DNA from: Nodosilinea sp. LEGE 07088 | GTDB lineage: Bacteria > Cyanobacteriota > Cyanobacteriia > Phormidesmidales > Phormidesmidaceae | Direction: 5' to 3' | DNA: 48,304 nucleotides | NCBI RefSeq assembly: GCF_015207395.1 | Contig: NZ_JADEWX010000032.1 | Span: forward strand, 1-48,304 | Shown here: positions 34,141-43,406 of the stretch, piece after piece | How the letters are laid out: every line of letters starts with the position of its first letter | Numbering within the stretch: position 1 is the first letter of the stretch | The notes under the pieces: generated by a model | The model's input: the letters and a program-made list of their open reading frames with translations, nothing else | Database searches by the model: none | What the model was told of the DNA's origin: nothing | Translations under genes and position numbers: made by a program

Positions 34141-35583
34141 ATGGCTTTTCAAACCCCGGACTGGGTGAAGCATGCTGTCTTCTACCAGATCTTTCCCGAC
34201 CGGTTTGCCCGTACCCAGCGGCATCTCGATGCTCCAGCCATGGCGGTAACCCTAGAACCGTGGGACTCACCACCGACCCCGTTCGGCTACAAGGGGGGTG
34301 ACCTGTGGGGGGTAGCTGAACGGTTGAGCTACCTGGTCGATTTAGGGGTCACAGCTATATACCTGACACCAATTTTTCAGTCGGCCTGCAACCATCGCTA
34401 CCATACCCACGACTACTACCAGGTTGATCCGCTATTGGGTGGCAACGAGGCGTTTCTCGATCTCCTAGAAGCCGCCCACGCCAAAAATCTGAAGGTAGTG
34501 CTAGATGGCGTATTTAACCATGCCAGCCGGGGATTTTTCTTTTTTAACGACATTCTCGAAAACGGGCCCCATTCTCCCTGGTTAAATTGGTTTAAGGTAG
34601 ATGCCTGGCCGCTATCGGCCTACGACGGGGCACTACCGGCCAATTACCAAGGCTGGGTCGATAACCGCGCGCTGCCCAGCTTTAACCACGACAACCCGGC
34701 GGTGCGCGAATACATTATGCGCATTGGCGAGTACTGGATTCGTCAGGGTATAGATGGTTGGCGACTGGATGTGCCCTACGAGGTCAAGACCGAGGGATTT
34801 TGGCAGGAGTTTCGCGATCGCATCAAAGCGATCAACCCCGAGGCCTATATCGTTGGCGAAATTTGGACCGACGCCACCGAATGGCTCGACGGCACCCAGT
34901 TTGACGGGGTGATGAACTACCTGTTTACCGGGCCGACTATTGCCTTTGCCGCCGGCGATCGCGTGCGGATGGACTTGGTTGAAACTCCTCATTATTTTCC
35001 CTACCCAGCGTTGGATGCGGCCGGCTACGCCGACAAGATGCAGCACCTGCTGAGTCTCTATCCCTGGGAGATACAGCTGACGCAGCTCAACCTGCTCTCG
35101 AGCCACGATGTCGCTCGGCTGTATTCGGTGGTGGGCGAAGATGAGGCCAGCGTAGTGCTGGCAACGCTGCTGCTGTTTACCTTTCCGGGAGCACCCAGCA
35201 TTTACTATGGCGATGAGGTGGGGTTACCGGGTGAGCTCGACCCCGACTCCCGCCGGACTTTTCCCGCTGAGGCAGACTGGCACCAGGGGCTCAGGCAAAT
35301 TCACCAAGCGCTGATTGCTCTGCGCGATCGCTACCCGGCTTTGCGCATTGGCCGCTACCAGACGCTGCACGCCGAGGGCAGTCTCTATATAGCGAGTCGA
35401 ACCCTCGGCGACGAACAGGTGCTGGTTGCCCTCAATGTCGGGACTATGCCGACCTCGCTAAGCACCGATAGCCTGTTATCTGGGATGACTAACCCCCCCT
35501 CGGTCTTTATCTACCGAGGGGCCTCATGGGATGGAGAGAAGCTGCACTTGCCAGAACGAGCGGCGATTGTAGTCACCGTGTAA
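34141..35583 (+). CDS. GH13-family alpha-amylase / cyclomaltodextrinase-like glycosidase
   Basis: 480 residues, cytosolic. The (beta/alpha)8 barrel shows DGVFNHASRG (conserved region I, ~122-131), GWRLDVPYE with nucleophile D210, GEIW with acid/base E240, and LLSSHD with D323. The opening VKHAVFYQIFPDRFA and the GWRLDVP wording are those of the neopullulanase/cyclomaltodextrinase group (GH13_20). However, the N-terminal starch-binding domain present in most dimeric members is absent and the protein starts at the barrel. It probably degrades maltooligosaccharides or cyclodextrins during glycogen turnover. Nothing in its neighbours adds to this. Confidence 0.93.
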   Translation: MAFQTPDWVKHAVFYQIFPDRFARTQRHLDAPAMAVTLEPWDSPPTPFGYKGGDLWGVAERLSYLVDLGVTAIYLTPIFQSACNHRYHTHDYYQVDPLLGGNEAFLDLLEAAHAKNLKVVLDGVFNHASRGFFFFNDILENGPHSPWLNWFKVDAWPLSAYDGALPANYQGWVDNRALPSFNHDNPAVREYIMRIGEYWIRQGIDGWRLDVPYEVKTEGFWQEFRDRIKAINPEAYIVGEIWTDATEWLDGTQFDGVMNYLFTGPTIAFAAGDRVRMDLVETPHYFPYPALDAAGYADKMQHLLSLYPWEIQLTQLNLLSSHDVARLYSVVGEDEASVVLATLLLFTFPGAPSIYYGDEVGLPGELDPDSRRTFPAEADWHQGLRQIHQALIALRDRYPALRIGRYQTLHAEGSLYIASRTLGDEQVLVALNVGTMPTSLSTDSLLSGMTNPPSVFIYRGASWDGEKLHLPERAAIVVTV

Positions 35584-35810
35584 CCAAGCGATGTATATCT
35601 ACATACCTGAGATAGCCTAGCCAAGGCATGGCATTGGTGCCTGGGTGAGTAATGCCTGGTTTTGCGCTCGAGCAGCGCAGTATTAGAAAGGGTCTTAAGT
35701 ATCTATTGTTACCAAGGGTAACAGAGGCAAATTCCCTTACAAAGTCTTCCTCTTGGTTCTCAATTTGGTGTGTTAGATTGGGCGTAATTTGCTGCTAGAA
35801 CTTATACCTT

Positions 35811-37109
35811 ATGACATTTGCAAAGCGCGGACTGATCCTCGGTGCTACCGCCCTAGCCGTGGCTGCGGTAATTGTAACCGGTGCCGGGATTCGCCTGTCC
35901 CAGAGCAAAGCATACTTCGAAGAAAGCCCGAAGGAACTCATTGATCAGGTCTGGCAGCTGATCAACCGCAACTTCGTCGATGCCACCTTCAACCAGGTCG
36001 ATTGGGAAGCCGTACGCACAGACTATCTGGAGCGCGATTACACCGATCAAGAAGCGGCCTACGTAGCTATCCGTGAAATGCTGGAGCAGCTGGAGGATCC
36101 CTACACCCGCTTCATGGAGCCAGAAGAGTTCCGCAATATGCAAATCGACACCTCGGGTGAGCTCACCGGGGTCGGTATTCAAATCTCCCAGGACGAGGAA
36201 ACTAAAGAAATTATCGTCGTAGCGCCGATCGAAGATACCCCAGCCTTCGAGGCCGGCATGCGCTCCAAGGATGTGATTTTGGCTATTGATGGCGAATCCA
36301 CCGAAGGCATGGAGCTCAACGACGCCGTCAGCCTGATTCGGGGGCAGGTGGGTTCCTCAGTAACGCTGACGATTCGTCGGGGCGATCGCGAACTCGATGT
36401 GTCCATTACTCGGGCCCTCATTGAAATTCATCCGGTACGCTACAACGTCCAGGCTGGGCCTGAAGGGCAGGTCGGCTATATTCGCCTGACTCAGTTCAGC
36501 GCCAATGCCGCCGCTGAGATGGGTGAAGCCATTGATGATCTAGAAGCTCAGGGGGTGACGGGCTATATTCTAGACCTGCGCTCTAACCCCGGCGGGCTGC
36601 TATATTCCAGCATCGATATCGCCCGCATGTGGCTGGATGAAGGCACCATCGTGTCAACGGTAAATCGCCAGGGCGTTGTTGACGAAGAAACCGCAAACAG
36701 CCGGGCACTCACGAACAAGCCTCTGGTGGTGTTGGTCGATGGCGGTTCAGCCAGCGCCAGCGAAATTTTGTCGGGGGCGCTTAAAGATAACGAACGGGCG
36801 GTATTGGTGGGTACACGCACCTTTGGTAAAGGACTGGTGCAGTCAGTGCGCAGCCTGGGCGATGGCTCTGGCATCGCCATTACTGTAGCCAAGTACCTGA
36901 CGCCCAACGGTACCGATATCAATAAATATGGCATCGACCCCGATATTTCCATTGAGCTAACCGATGAGCAACGGGAGCAGTTTTCGACAGAGCGCGATAT
37001 CATCGGCACGGCTGCTGACCCCCAATTTGCCGAGGCGCTGCGGGTACTGAGCACAGAAATTCAGGAGGCACGCGGAGCTAATAATGTGACGACGGCCCCG
37101 TCTGACTAG
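35811..37109 (+). CDS. Carboxyl-terminal processing serine protease (S41, Ctp)
   Basis: 432 residues. The signal/anchor (residues 8-30, LILGATALAVAAVIVTGAGI) is followed by a PDZ domain (GVGIQISQDEE...AFEAGMRSKDVILAIDG, residues ~120-200) and the S41 catalytic core with S315 in GGSASASEIL and K340 in TFGKGLVQ, the Ser-Lys spacing of E. coli Tsp. Cyanobacteria have three paralogues (CtpA, B, C). CtpA matures the D1 protein; I cannot tell which this is, but it is the full-length exported form. The leader contains a GTTACC/GGTAAC hairpin at 35707-35721. Confidence 0.92.
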   Translation: MTFAKRGLILGATALAVAAVIVTGAGIRLSQSKAYFEESPKELIDQVWQLINRNFVDATFNQVDWEAVRTDYLERDYTDQEAAYVAIREMLEQLEDPYTRFMEPEEFRNMQIDTSGELTGVGIQISQDEETKEIIVVAPIEDTPAFEAGMRSKDVILAIDGESTEGMELNDAVSLIRGQVGSSVTLTIRRGDRELDVSITRALIEIHPVRYNVQAGPEGQVGYIRLTQFSANAAAEMGEAIDDLEAQGVTGYILDLRSNPGGLLYSSIDIARMWLDEGTIVSTVNRQGVVDEETANSRALTNKPLVVLVDGGSASASEILSGALKDNERAVLVGTRTFGKGLVQSVRSLGDGSGIAITVAKYLTPNGTDINKYGIDPDISIELTDEQREQFSTERDIIGTAADPQFAEALRVLSTEIQEARGANNVTTAPSD

Positions 37110-37157
37110 CTCGGCCCTCGGGTTAGATATTAGTAGGATATTAGACAGCGGCTCGGG

Positions 37158-37403
37158 CTATGGCCCGGGCCGCTGTGATTTGTGGCGGGGCGATCGCAGT
37201 GGATTGCCCCCCAGCACCAGCAAGACCAAAGCGGCTGCCACCATGCCAGCCGCTGCGCAAAAAGCTAGCAGTACCCCAAAGGGGATCTCGATCGACTGCA
37301 AAGTAATCAGACGAATGGAGACCGGGGTGGCATTTTGAATCGCGACAATGGCGATCGCGACGACCCAGACAGCGGGTACAAGCGCCAGAACGAGTCTAAT
37401 CAT
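37158..37403 (-). CDS. LapA-domain (DUF1049) small membrane protein
   Basis: 81 residues with two membrane spans: LVLALVPAVWVVAIAIVAIQ and FGVLLAFCAAAGMVAAALVLLVLGG. The linker NATPVSIRLITLQSIEIPFG is the DUF1049 signature (LapA of E. coli, an assembly factor at the inner membrane). It is convergent with the Ctp gene and divergent from rplI (90-base gap). The C-terminal NPLRSPRHKSQRPGP is a basic tail. Confidence 0.86.
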   Translation of the reverse strand: MIRLVLALVPAVWVVAIAIVAIQNATPVSIRLITLQSIEIPFGVLLAFCAAAGMVAAALVLLVLGGNPLRSPRHKSQRPGP

Positions 37404-37493
37404 GGCTTGGGTTACTCACGGTGTGGAGCAATAGGGTTGCCAAGGGGTAATCGCTTTGGGTAGTATAGGCAACTGGGCTATAAGAGAAGAATC

Positions 37494-37952
37494 ATGGCAA
37501 AACGGGTACAGGTAGTTCTCACAGAAGACATTCGCAAGCTGGGCTATAACGGCGATCTGGTAGAGGTGGCCCCTGGCTATGCACGTAATTATCTTATCCC
37601 CAATGGGAAGGCGGTGCGCACCACCCCCGGTGTACTGAAGCAGGTTGAGCGTCGGCGTGAGGCACAAAAGCAACGACTGCTAGAAATTAAGCAAGAGGCC
37701 GAAGCCATCAAAACGGCGCTCGATACCATTGGTATGTTTACGATTCAGAAGCCCGTGGGCGAGAACGAGGCGATCTTTGGTACTGTCACCTCTAGCGATG
37801 TGGCCGATGTGATTAAATCGCTAGCCAGCAAAGAGGTAGACCGGCGCGATATCTCAGTGCCCGACATCAATAAGCTGGGTGAATACAAGGCTGAGGTGAA
37901 ACTCCATGCCGAAGTTACCGCCACGGTTAATCTGCGAGTGATTGCCGAGTAG
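37494..37952 (+). CDS. rplI: 50S ribosomal protein L9
   Basis: 152 residues; the usual length is ~149. [20 protein letters not shown] and [20 protein letters not shown] are the conserved N-terminal domain binding 23S rRNA domain V. A long linker helix ([20 protein letters not shown]) follows, and then the C-terminal domain ([39 protein letters not shown]). The 5' gap to the lapA-like gene is 90 bases. Confidence 0.98.
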   Translation: MAKRVQVVLTEDIRKLGYNGDLVEVAPGYARNYLIPNGKAVRTTPGVLKQVERRREAQKQRLLEIKQEAEAIKTALDTIGMFTIQKPVGENEAIFGTVTSSDVADVIKSLASKEVDRRDISVPDINKLGEYKAEVKLHAEVTATVNLRVIAE

Positions 37953-37992
37953 CGGTTATTTCGGGTGGATCTAAGTGTCTTGGGGCGGTCGC

Positions 37993-38037
37993 CGAAGGTG
38001 TGCTATGCACGTCGGTGCAAGGCGATCGCTACCTTCG
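37993..38037 (+). repeat. Inverted repeat downstream of rplI
   Basis: CGAAGGT and ACCTTCG flank a 31-base interior with GTGC-TAT-GCAC and GCGATCGC palindromes. It could be an RNA hairpin or transcription end of rplI. It has no T run. Confidence 0.6.
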
Positions 38038-38326
38038 TTAACCCAGAAGTAGTCTCTTTGTAGACTATTGCGATGGGCAATGCTGTGACTGGAGCCTACG
38101 TACAGGATTCGGCTGCTGGGGAAAAATCATCGCTTTCAATGCTGGCCTGCTCGATGCCTGGGATGATACGGTTCTCATACACTGTCGCTAGCCCCAGCAA
38201 ACCCTCCAATTCCAAAGCGCTGGAGCGGCAAACTAGTACTCCAAGGCGCAAGTTTAGATACTATCTCTTAGGGCTAGGGAGCAGCAGGGGAGCTAAGGAG
38301 CCAAGCGATCCGGAACGGTGGACATA

Positions 38327-38406
38327 TTTACCAACGCGGAAACCCTGGTGAGACTTGGAATTTCCGTCCTGCCTTTTGCCTGCTTACTTCTGCCTTTCGG
38401 TACTAG
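38327..38406. repeat. Dispersed repeat copy 2 with degenerate heptamers
   Basis: An 80-base element with the same layout as 5279-5365. The left arm 38327-38366 is identical to copy 1 at 34 of 40 bases. Four heptamers follow (TCCTGCC, TTTTGCC, TGCTTAC, TTCTGCC). The right arm TTTCGGTACTAG (38395-38406) is identical to copy 1. Confidence 0.9.
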
Positions 38407-38466
38407 TCTGATTTTGGGAAGTCTTAGTAAATAAGGGTACTTACAATCACTATTTCCAAGCCAGGG

Positions 38467-38504
38467 TTACCTAGGAACTGTGCCTAGATCACCTCCCTAG
38501 GTAA
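38467..38504. promoter_or_regulatory. Inverted repeat upstream of the 63-residue gene
   Basis: TTACCTAGG (38467-38475) and CCTAGGTAA (38496-38504) are perfectly complementary with a 20-base spacer that contains a third CCTAG. It lies 66 bases before the ATG at 38571. It may be an operator or an RNA hairpin. Confidence 0.55.
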
Positions 38505-38570
38505 ACGGTAGCGATAGGTACCCAATCAGCGGTAAATCAGCTTCAAAGTATTTCTCAACAGCCCTGTCCT

Positions 38571-38762
38571 ATGTCGCAGCCCGACTGCCCTATTACCGAC
38601 CTAGTAAGTCAATGTATTCAGGTGCGAACCATCACCCAAACCCAGTACCAGCAGTTGACAGCTCTGGTGCTGGCCGATGGCACCGTTGACGACAGTGAGC
38701 GTAAACAGGTCAATCGCTTGTTTGACGCCATTCAAAGCGGTCGAGTTAAGATTGTGGACTAG
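38571..38762 (+). CDS. Small conserved cyanobacterial protein
   Basis: 63 residues. The C-terminal half (LTALVLADGTVDDSERKQVN, RLFDAIQSGRVKIVD) has the shape of a conserved short helical protein found widely in cyanobacteria. ADGTVDxxER also resembles the metal-type loop of TerB-like helices. Function is unknown. Translation is convergent with thiO-thiG, 4 bases apart. Its upstream gap contains an inverted repeat. Confidence 0.8.
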   Translation: MSQPDCPITDLVSQCIQVRTITQTQYQQLTALVLADGTVDDSERKQVNRLFDAIQSGRVKIVD

Positions 38763-38766
38763 CCAA

Positions 38767-40725
38767 CTACTCTGTGATTCGCCCCGATAGCGGTGAGCTA
38801 GCGCTGGCGACTCCCTGTACTGGAATGCGCCCGGCTCTGTAGGCAAGGCGACCAGCGAGGGTAGCCAGCCCCATAGCACGACCCATGGCAATGGGGTCAG
38901 CGGCTTTGGCGATCGCCGTGTTGATCAGCAGCGCGTCGGCCCCCATCTCCATGGCCGCGGCGGCCTCGCTGGGGGTGCCAATGCCGGCGTCTACCACCAC
39001 CGGCACCGTGGCATTTTCAATAATGATTTGGATATTGGCGGCGTTGCGAATACCCTGGCCCGAGCCGATGGGCGACCCCAGGGGCATCACGGTAGCGCAG
39101 CCAACTTCCTCCAGGCGTTTAGCCAACAGCGGGTCGGCATTGATATAGGGCAGTACCGCAAAGCCTTCTTTGACCAACTGCTCCGCCGCTTCTAGGGTAC
39201 CGATGGGGTCGGGCAGCAGGTACTTGGCGTCGGGGATGACCTCTAGCTTGACAAAGTTGTTGTCTTCTTGGCCCAAAAGTTTAGCCATTTCACGCCCTAG
39301 ACGGGCCACGCGAAGAGCCTCGTCGGCGGTTTTGCAGCCTGCGGTGTTGGGCAACATCCATAGCTTTGACCAATCGAGCGCTTCGGCTAAGCCCTGGTGG
39401 CCAGGGGCGTTGGTTTGCACTCGCCGCACGGCCACGGTGACGATTTGGCTGCCGCTAGCGGCGAGGCTCTGGCGCATGGTCTCAAAGTCGTCAAATTTGC
39501 CGCTGCCGGTCATCAGGCGGGAAGCAAAGGGTCGTCCGGCAATGACCAGGGGCGCATCGAGCGCAGTCGTTGCAGGCGCTGGGGGAACGGCGGGGACAGT
39601 ATCGATTAGGGTCATGGCCTGAGGGATAGAAGGAACAGCGGGACTGGGAGCAGCAGCGGCGTGAAATCGCTGCCAGGAAAAGGGTTGAAGACGGGCATCG
39701 ATTTGGCCTAACACGGCCTGGGCTACCAGCTGAGCGGTAATGGGCGCCAGCAGGATGCCGTTGCGATAATGGCCCGTAGCCAGGGTGAGATTGCGGGCCG
39801 GGCCGGGGCCCAGAATGGGCCATTCGTCAGGGGTGGCGGGGCGAAAGCCCCACCAGGTTTCGTCGAGTACGAAGTCACTGAGCTGGGGCAAGAGTGCGAT
39901 CGCATGGTGCAAGAGCCGAGAGAGGCCGCCAGCGGTATTGTGGGGGGTAAAGCCCACCGCCTGACTGGTCGCCCCCAGCACAATGCGGCCATCTTGGCGG
40001 GGCACGATATAAATTGATTCGCCAAATAGCACCCGGCGCAAGGGTTGGTGAGTACCGTAGCCCAGGGGCACGCGTAGGCTAGCCATCTCCCCTTTTTTGG
40101 GAAAAACCGGCAGGGGCAGCAGCTCATGGGCCCAAGCGCCCGTCGCCAACACAATATGGTCGGCGCTAAAGTCGCCCGCCTGGGCGGTGCGAACCTGCTC
40201 TACCCAACCTTGGTGCTGGCCCAGGGCCGTAGCCCCAACGCCCTCGTGGAGCATGACGCCCAGATCGGTTACAGCCGCCCGCAGGGTGTTTGCCAAGAGA
40301 CGGTTATCGACCTGCCCCTCGTCGGGGTACCAGTGAGCCCCCTGCACCCAGTCACCCAAGCCAGGCTGGTAGTAGTTCAACGCCCTAGCCGTCAACCAGG
40401 CCTCTCCTGGCGCTGGGGGCGCCGCCTGCCGGGGGGCCAGAATGCCGCAGGGCCAATAGCCCACCGACTGCCCGGTAAGTGCCTCGAGCTTGCTGACCCA
40501 GGTGGGATACAGCGCCAAACTGGCCTGGCACAGATCCAGCATAGGACTGGGGGATAGGCCCTCGGCCTGGGGAGCCAACATGCCCGCGGCGGCATGACTC
40601 GCCGCCTGCTGAAAGTCGCGGCTGAGGACCGTAACCGTTGCCCCCTGATGCCGCAGTTCTAGGGCGATCGCCAGGCCAATCACGCCACCGCCCAATACCA
40701 GGACGTCACTTCCCTGATTTGCCAT
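38767..40725 (-). CDS. thiO-thiG: Bifunctional glycine oxidase ThiO / thiazole synthase ThiG
   Basis: 652 residues. Residues 1-360 are the FAD-dependent ThiO part: [17 protein letters not shown] dinucleotide motif, then [16 protein letters not shown], and [16 protein letters not shown] near the end. It oxidises glycine to the imine used for the thiazole. Residues ~393-652 are Thi[21 protein letters not shown], the Schiff-base lysine in FVKLEVIPD, and [21 protein letters not shown] Pro/Ala linker joins the halves. The fusion is known in several cyanobacteria. No thiS is fused or adjacent. No TPP riboswitch is visible upstream; that element usually sits on thiC. Confidence 0.96.
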   Translation of the reverse strand: MANQGSDVLVLGGGVIGLAIALELRHQGATVTVLSRDFQQAASHAAAGMLAPQAEGLSPSPMLDLCQASLALYPTWVSKLEALTGQSVGYWPCGILAPRQAAPPAPGEAWLTARALNYYQPGLGDWVQGAHWYPDEGQVDNRLLANTLRAAVTDLGVMLHEGVGATALGQHQGWVEQVRTAQAGDFSADHIVLATGAWAHELLPLPVFPKKGEMASLRVPLGYGTHQPLRRVLFGESIYIVPRQDGRIVLGATSQAVGFTPHNTAGGLSRLLHHAIALLPQLSDFVLDETWWGFRPATPDEWPILGPGPARNLTLATGHYRNGILLAPITAQLVAQAVLGQIDARLQPFSWQRFHAAAAPSPAVPSIPQAMTLIDTVPAVPPAPATTALDAPLVIAGRPFASRLMTGSGKFDDFETMRQSLAASGSQIVTVAVRRVQTNAPGHQGLAEALDWSKLWMLPNTAGCKTADEALRVARLGREMAKLLGQEDNNFVKLEVIPDAKYLLPDPIGTLEAAEQLVKEGFAVLPYINADPLLAKRLEEVGCATVMPLGSPIGSGQGIRNAANIQIIIENATVPVVVDAGIGTPSEAAAAMEMGADALLINTAIAKAADPIAMGRAMGLATLAGRLAYRAGRIPVQGVASASSPLSGRITE

Positions 40726-40786
40726 GCCAGTTAACTCAAGTGCTCTGTGTCATTCTAGGGCACCTGAGGCTACGGCCGCCCGACTG

Positions 40787-41251
40787 TTACCAGAGAGCTG
40801 GAATCGAGTCTATATCGGGGTCTGTGGGATTTTCCGGTCTTACCCCAGGCTGCACCAGGCCAGGTTGAACAGGGGCAATGTCACCGACATTAGCTGGATA
40901 GGTGGCGGTATCCCCCGGCCGGGGAATGACGTTGCCAGGAGCCGGGGTAAACGTGCCCGTAGTGTCAGGGGAGAGAGTACTGCGCCCGCTTGGCATGGTG
41001 GCACCAGGTTGATCATTAAAGACCGTATCAGGACTGGTCGGAATGCCACCGGCACCCAGATCGCTCTGGCGACGCACCAGTTGACCAGCCTGCTCGACGG
41101 GCAAACTGCCCAGATCGCCGGTTTCTGTGGTGTTGGGCTGCGACCCAACTAGCCCTGGCTCTGGGCTGCGATCGCCCAACAACCGACTCAGACTCCCCGT
41201 TAGCAACACTACAATAGCCGCCAGAATGCCACCAATAACAAAGCGATTCAT
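40787..41251 (-). CDS. Membrane-anchored Pro/Gly/Thr-rich protein, function unknown
   Basis: 154 residues. One N-terminal span (FVIGGILAAIVVLLTGSLS) is followed by a low-complexity exported part rich in Pro, Gly, Thr and Asp, with no domain I recognise. The tail ends DIDSIPALW. The N-terminal signal-anchor suggests a periplasmic location. It precedes the thiO-thiG gene on the same strand by 61 bases but the products seem unrelated. Confidence 0.65.
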   Translation of the reverse strand: MNRFVIGGILAAIVVLLTGSLSRLLGDRSPEPGLVGSQPNTTETGDLGSLPVEQAGQLVRRQSDLGAGGIPTSPDTVFNDQPGATMPSGRSTLSPDTTGTFTPAPGNVIPRPGDTATYPANVGDIAPVQPGLVQPGVRPENPTDPDIDSIPALW

Positions 41252-41372
41252 GGCCTTTCCTCACCCATACTTTTGTTCTATTGTTGCTCAAATTGACCTT
41301 TTTGAGCCGTTTCGATCGTGTTTTCTGCCTAAATGCGTCTTTTTTTCTTGACAGAATCAGGCCCATCCACCA

Positions 41373-41936
41373 TTAGGCCGGCTGAATCAGGGCCACTTCT
41401 AACCGCAGATCGTTGTTGTCGTCGCGGGTTTCTTGGTCTTCGAAGGCAATTTGATAGACGTTTCCGTTAGCAAACCGAGTGCGCTTTACCCTGACCCCAA
41501 AGGCGTCACGCCAGGGGCTGTTAGTCGTGGGTCGGTTGTCACCATCGAAGTAATAGGTAAAGATGCCGGCCTCAAGGGGCAACGGCATCCAGCGCCCCGG
41601 CGCGTTAGTGGTGAGTTCCTGCCATAGCTCAGATTCAGGCGGCAGTTGGGTGATAGGACGAGGGCCAGCATTTTCTTTGTAGACTCGCAGTCGCTGACGA
41701 TACAGGGCATCCCCGCCAGAGATGCGGTACCACACCTGGTGAGGAATAACCGTATTGTTGGTGTAAATCGCGTAGGCTGTTGCCTCGGGGATGGTGAGTA
41801 CCTCGTACTCTCGGGTAACCACTCCCAGCGGCGGGCCACTCGCCTGGGCGGGGGTGCGTAGACCCAGGGACAAGGCCAACAGCAAAGCCGCCCCAAAAGC
41901 CACAACGAAACTATAGACTATGCCGCGCCGCTTCAT
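41373..41936 (-). CDS. Exported protein of unknown function
   Basis: 187 residues from ATG 41936 (MKRRGIVYSFVVAFGAALLL...TPAQASG signal peptide with cleavage near AQA). ATG 41948 is the alternative start. The mature part holds two conserved-looking blocks, TREYEVLTIPEATAYAIYTN and GIFTYYFDGDNRPTTNS, and ends FEDQETRDDNNDLRLEVALI. It has a beta-rich periplasmic look. No family recognised. Confidence 0.7.
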   Translation of the reverse strand: MKRRGIVYSFVVAFGAALLLALSLGLRTPAQASGPPLGVVTREYEVLTIPEATAYAIYTNNTVIPHQVWYRISGGDALYRQRLRVYKENAGPRPITQLPPESELWQELTTNAPGRWMPLPLEAGIFTYYFDGDNRPTTNSPWRDAFGVRVKRTRFANGNVYQIAFEDQETRDDNNDLRLEVALIQPA

Positions 41937-42093
41937 GCTCTCAGCCATCAGAAGAGATTTTCCCAAAGAATAACGCAAATTTTTCGGTTGAGAACGCTAA
42001 AACAGACTTTTAATGCCTGTATTAGGTCGATTAAGACCCCAATGAAGCCTTGGTGAATCAAGATAACATTCTGATGCTGACAAACGCAGACAC

Positions 42094-42726
42094 TTAATCA
42101 ATGGCATTTTGTAGCGCCTGGAGATCAACTCCACAGATCGCGGGCAGGTAGCGGGTAATTTTTTCGATATCCCAATGCCACCACTGCAAGGTGAGCAGAG
42201 CTTCGATCGTAGCTTCGTCAAACCGATAGCGAATAATCTGGGCTGGGTTGCCGCCTACCACGGCATAGGCAGGCACAGCCTTGGTCACGACCGATTGGGC
42301 CGCGATCATGGCACCATCGCCGACCTGCACGCCAGGCATCAGGGTGGCACCGTAGCCAATCCACACATCATGGCCAATGACGGTATCGCCTTTGTTGGGC
42401 CACTGTTCGGGCATAACCGATTCCCAGCCCTGACCAAACACCGGGAAAGGATAATTGGTGAACCAGTCGGTGCGATGATTGCCACCGTTCATGATGAACT
42501 TGACGTCTGAGGCGATGGCGCAAAACTTGCCGATGATCAGCCGATCGCCAATGAAGTCGAAGTGATAGAGCACATTGCGCTCGAAGTTTTCAGGATTTTC
42601 AAAATCATCGTAGTAGGTGTAGTCGCCGACGATGATTTTGGGGTTAGTGACGAGGGTGTTGAGAAACACCGTGCGGGTCACGCCGGGGATGGGGTAACGG
42701 GTGGTGGGGCTGGGGCCGTAGGGCAT
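42094..42726 (-). CDS. Vat/CatB-type hexapeptide-repeat acetyltransferase
   Basis: 210 residues. The left-handed beta-helix family shows [38 protein letters not shown] with GGNH carrying the catalytic histidine, and [51 protein letters not shown] in order. Members acetylate streptogramins or chloramphenicol (Vat, CatB), or act as uncharacterised xenobiotic acetyltransferases. Cyanobacterial homologues are not known to confer resistance, so this is probably housekeeping. It lies 40 bases after the 5-FCL gene, on the same strand. Confidence 0.88.
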   Translation of the reverse strand: MPYGPSPTTRYPIPGVTRTVFLNTLVTNPKIIVGDYTYYDDFENPENFERNVLYHFDFIGDRLIIGKFCAIASDVKFIMNGGNHRTDWFTNYPFPVFGQGWESVMPEQWPNKGDTVIGHDVWIGYGATLMPGVQVGDGAMIAAQSVVTKAVPAYAVVGGNPAQIIRYRFDEATIEALLTLQWWHWDIEKITRYLPAICGVDLQALQNAID

Positions 42727-42765
42727 GGGATGGAGGGAATGAAGGGGGATGGGGTCGTCGCCACT

Positions 42766-43362
42766 TTACTTTTCGCCTAAAAACAGACCGCTCTCGGAAC
42801 AGACCCCGGCCAGGGGCCGATCCCACACGTCCTTGGGTAAATTGGGCAGGCGGGCGTACTCAAACACTATGCCCACGGTGGGAATCGCATTCCACGGCGC
42901 TTTGCTGAGCAGGCGATCGTAGTAGCCGCCGCCATAGCCAAGACGATAGCCACGCACATCGCAGGCGACGGCGGGTACCAGCATCAGGTCAACTAGGGAG
43001 AGGTCTATTTGGGGCGATCGCGGGTGGGGTTCAATAATGCCGTAGGCCCCCTTGCGCAGCGGCCATTTGCTCTCAGCCGACCAGTAGTGCCAGTGCAGCT
43101 GTTTTTTGTCGCCGCAGCGGGGCAAGCCCCAGTGCCGGTGGTGCTGGCTCAGGGGGCTGAGGTCGGGCTCCTGGCGAAAGCTGGTGTAGGCCAAAATCAC
43201 CCGGCACTGGCGAAAGTAGCTCCAGTTGAGCAAGTGCTCGCAGATGCGATCGCTCTTTTGTCGCCACACCTGGGCGGGAATGCTCTGGCGGGCGCTGATT
43301 AGGCGACGGCGCAGGTCAGATTTTTCCTGCTGGTTGAGGTCTGAGGGAGAGGGCTGGGTCAC
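42766..43362 (-). CDS. 5-formyltetrahydrofolate cyclo-ligase
   Basis: 198 residues from the GTG at 43362 (VTQPSPSDLNQQEKSDLRRR). A TTG at 43383 is an alternative and a longer frame overlaps the preceding gene. Visible motifs are EKSDLRRRLISARQSIP (ATP/substrate loop), GAYGIIEP and the family signature GYRLGYGGGYYDRLL. It converts 5-formyl-THF to 5,10-methenyl-THF with ATP. The start is not certain because no clear ribosome-binding site precedes either codon. Confidence 0.9.
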   Translation of the reverse strand: MTQPSPSDLNQQEKSDLRRRLISARQSIPAQVWRQKSDRICEHLLNWSYFRQCRVILAYTSFRQEPDLSPLSQHHRHWGLPRCGDKKQLHWHYWSAESKWPLRKGAYGIIEPHPRSPQIDLSLVDLMLVPAVACDVRGYRLGYGGGYYDRLLSKAPWNAIPTVGIVFEYARLPNLPKDVWDRPLAGVCSESGLFLGEK

Positions 43363-43406
43363 AGGGTGGGCAAGAACCGTCAAAGGGAACACAACCGACA
43401 GCGATG

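Larger units (their letters stand above)
37953..38570. other. Repeat-rich gap between rplI and the small conserved gene
   Basis: About 618 bases without a supported gene. A large hairpin CGAAGGT(37993-37999)/ACCTTCG(38031-38037) encloses a HIP1 site and small GTGC/GCAC repeats. The second dispersed repeat is at 38327-38406, and a 9-bp inverted repeat is at 38467-38504. The 92-codon frame at 38073-38351 is not credible because it lacks protein-like composition and runs into the repeat. Confidence 0.6.

Noticed and set aside
38073-38351. 92-codon frame after rplI
   Set aside because: Composition unlike protein, overlaps the dispersed repeat and lacks a ribosome-binding site.
39491-40154. Minus-strand frames in a second register inside thiO-thiG
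   Set aside because: Out of frame with an intact and well conserved fusion protein.
40726-40786. TPP riboswitch before thiO-thiG
   Set aside because: No CTGAGA or the paired conserved segments; the gap is too short.
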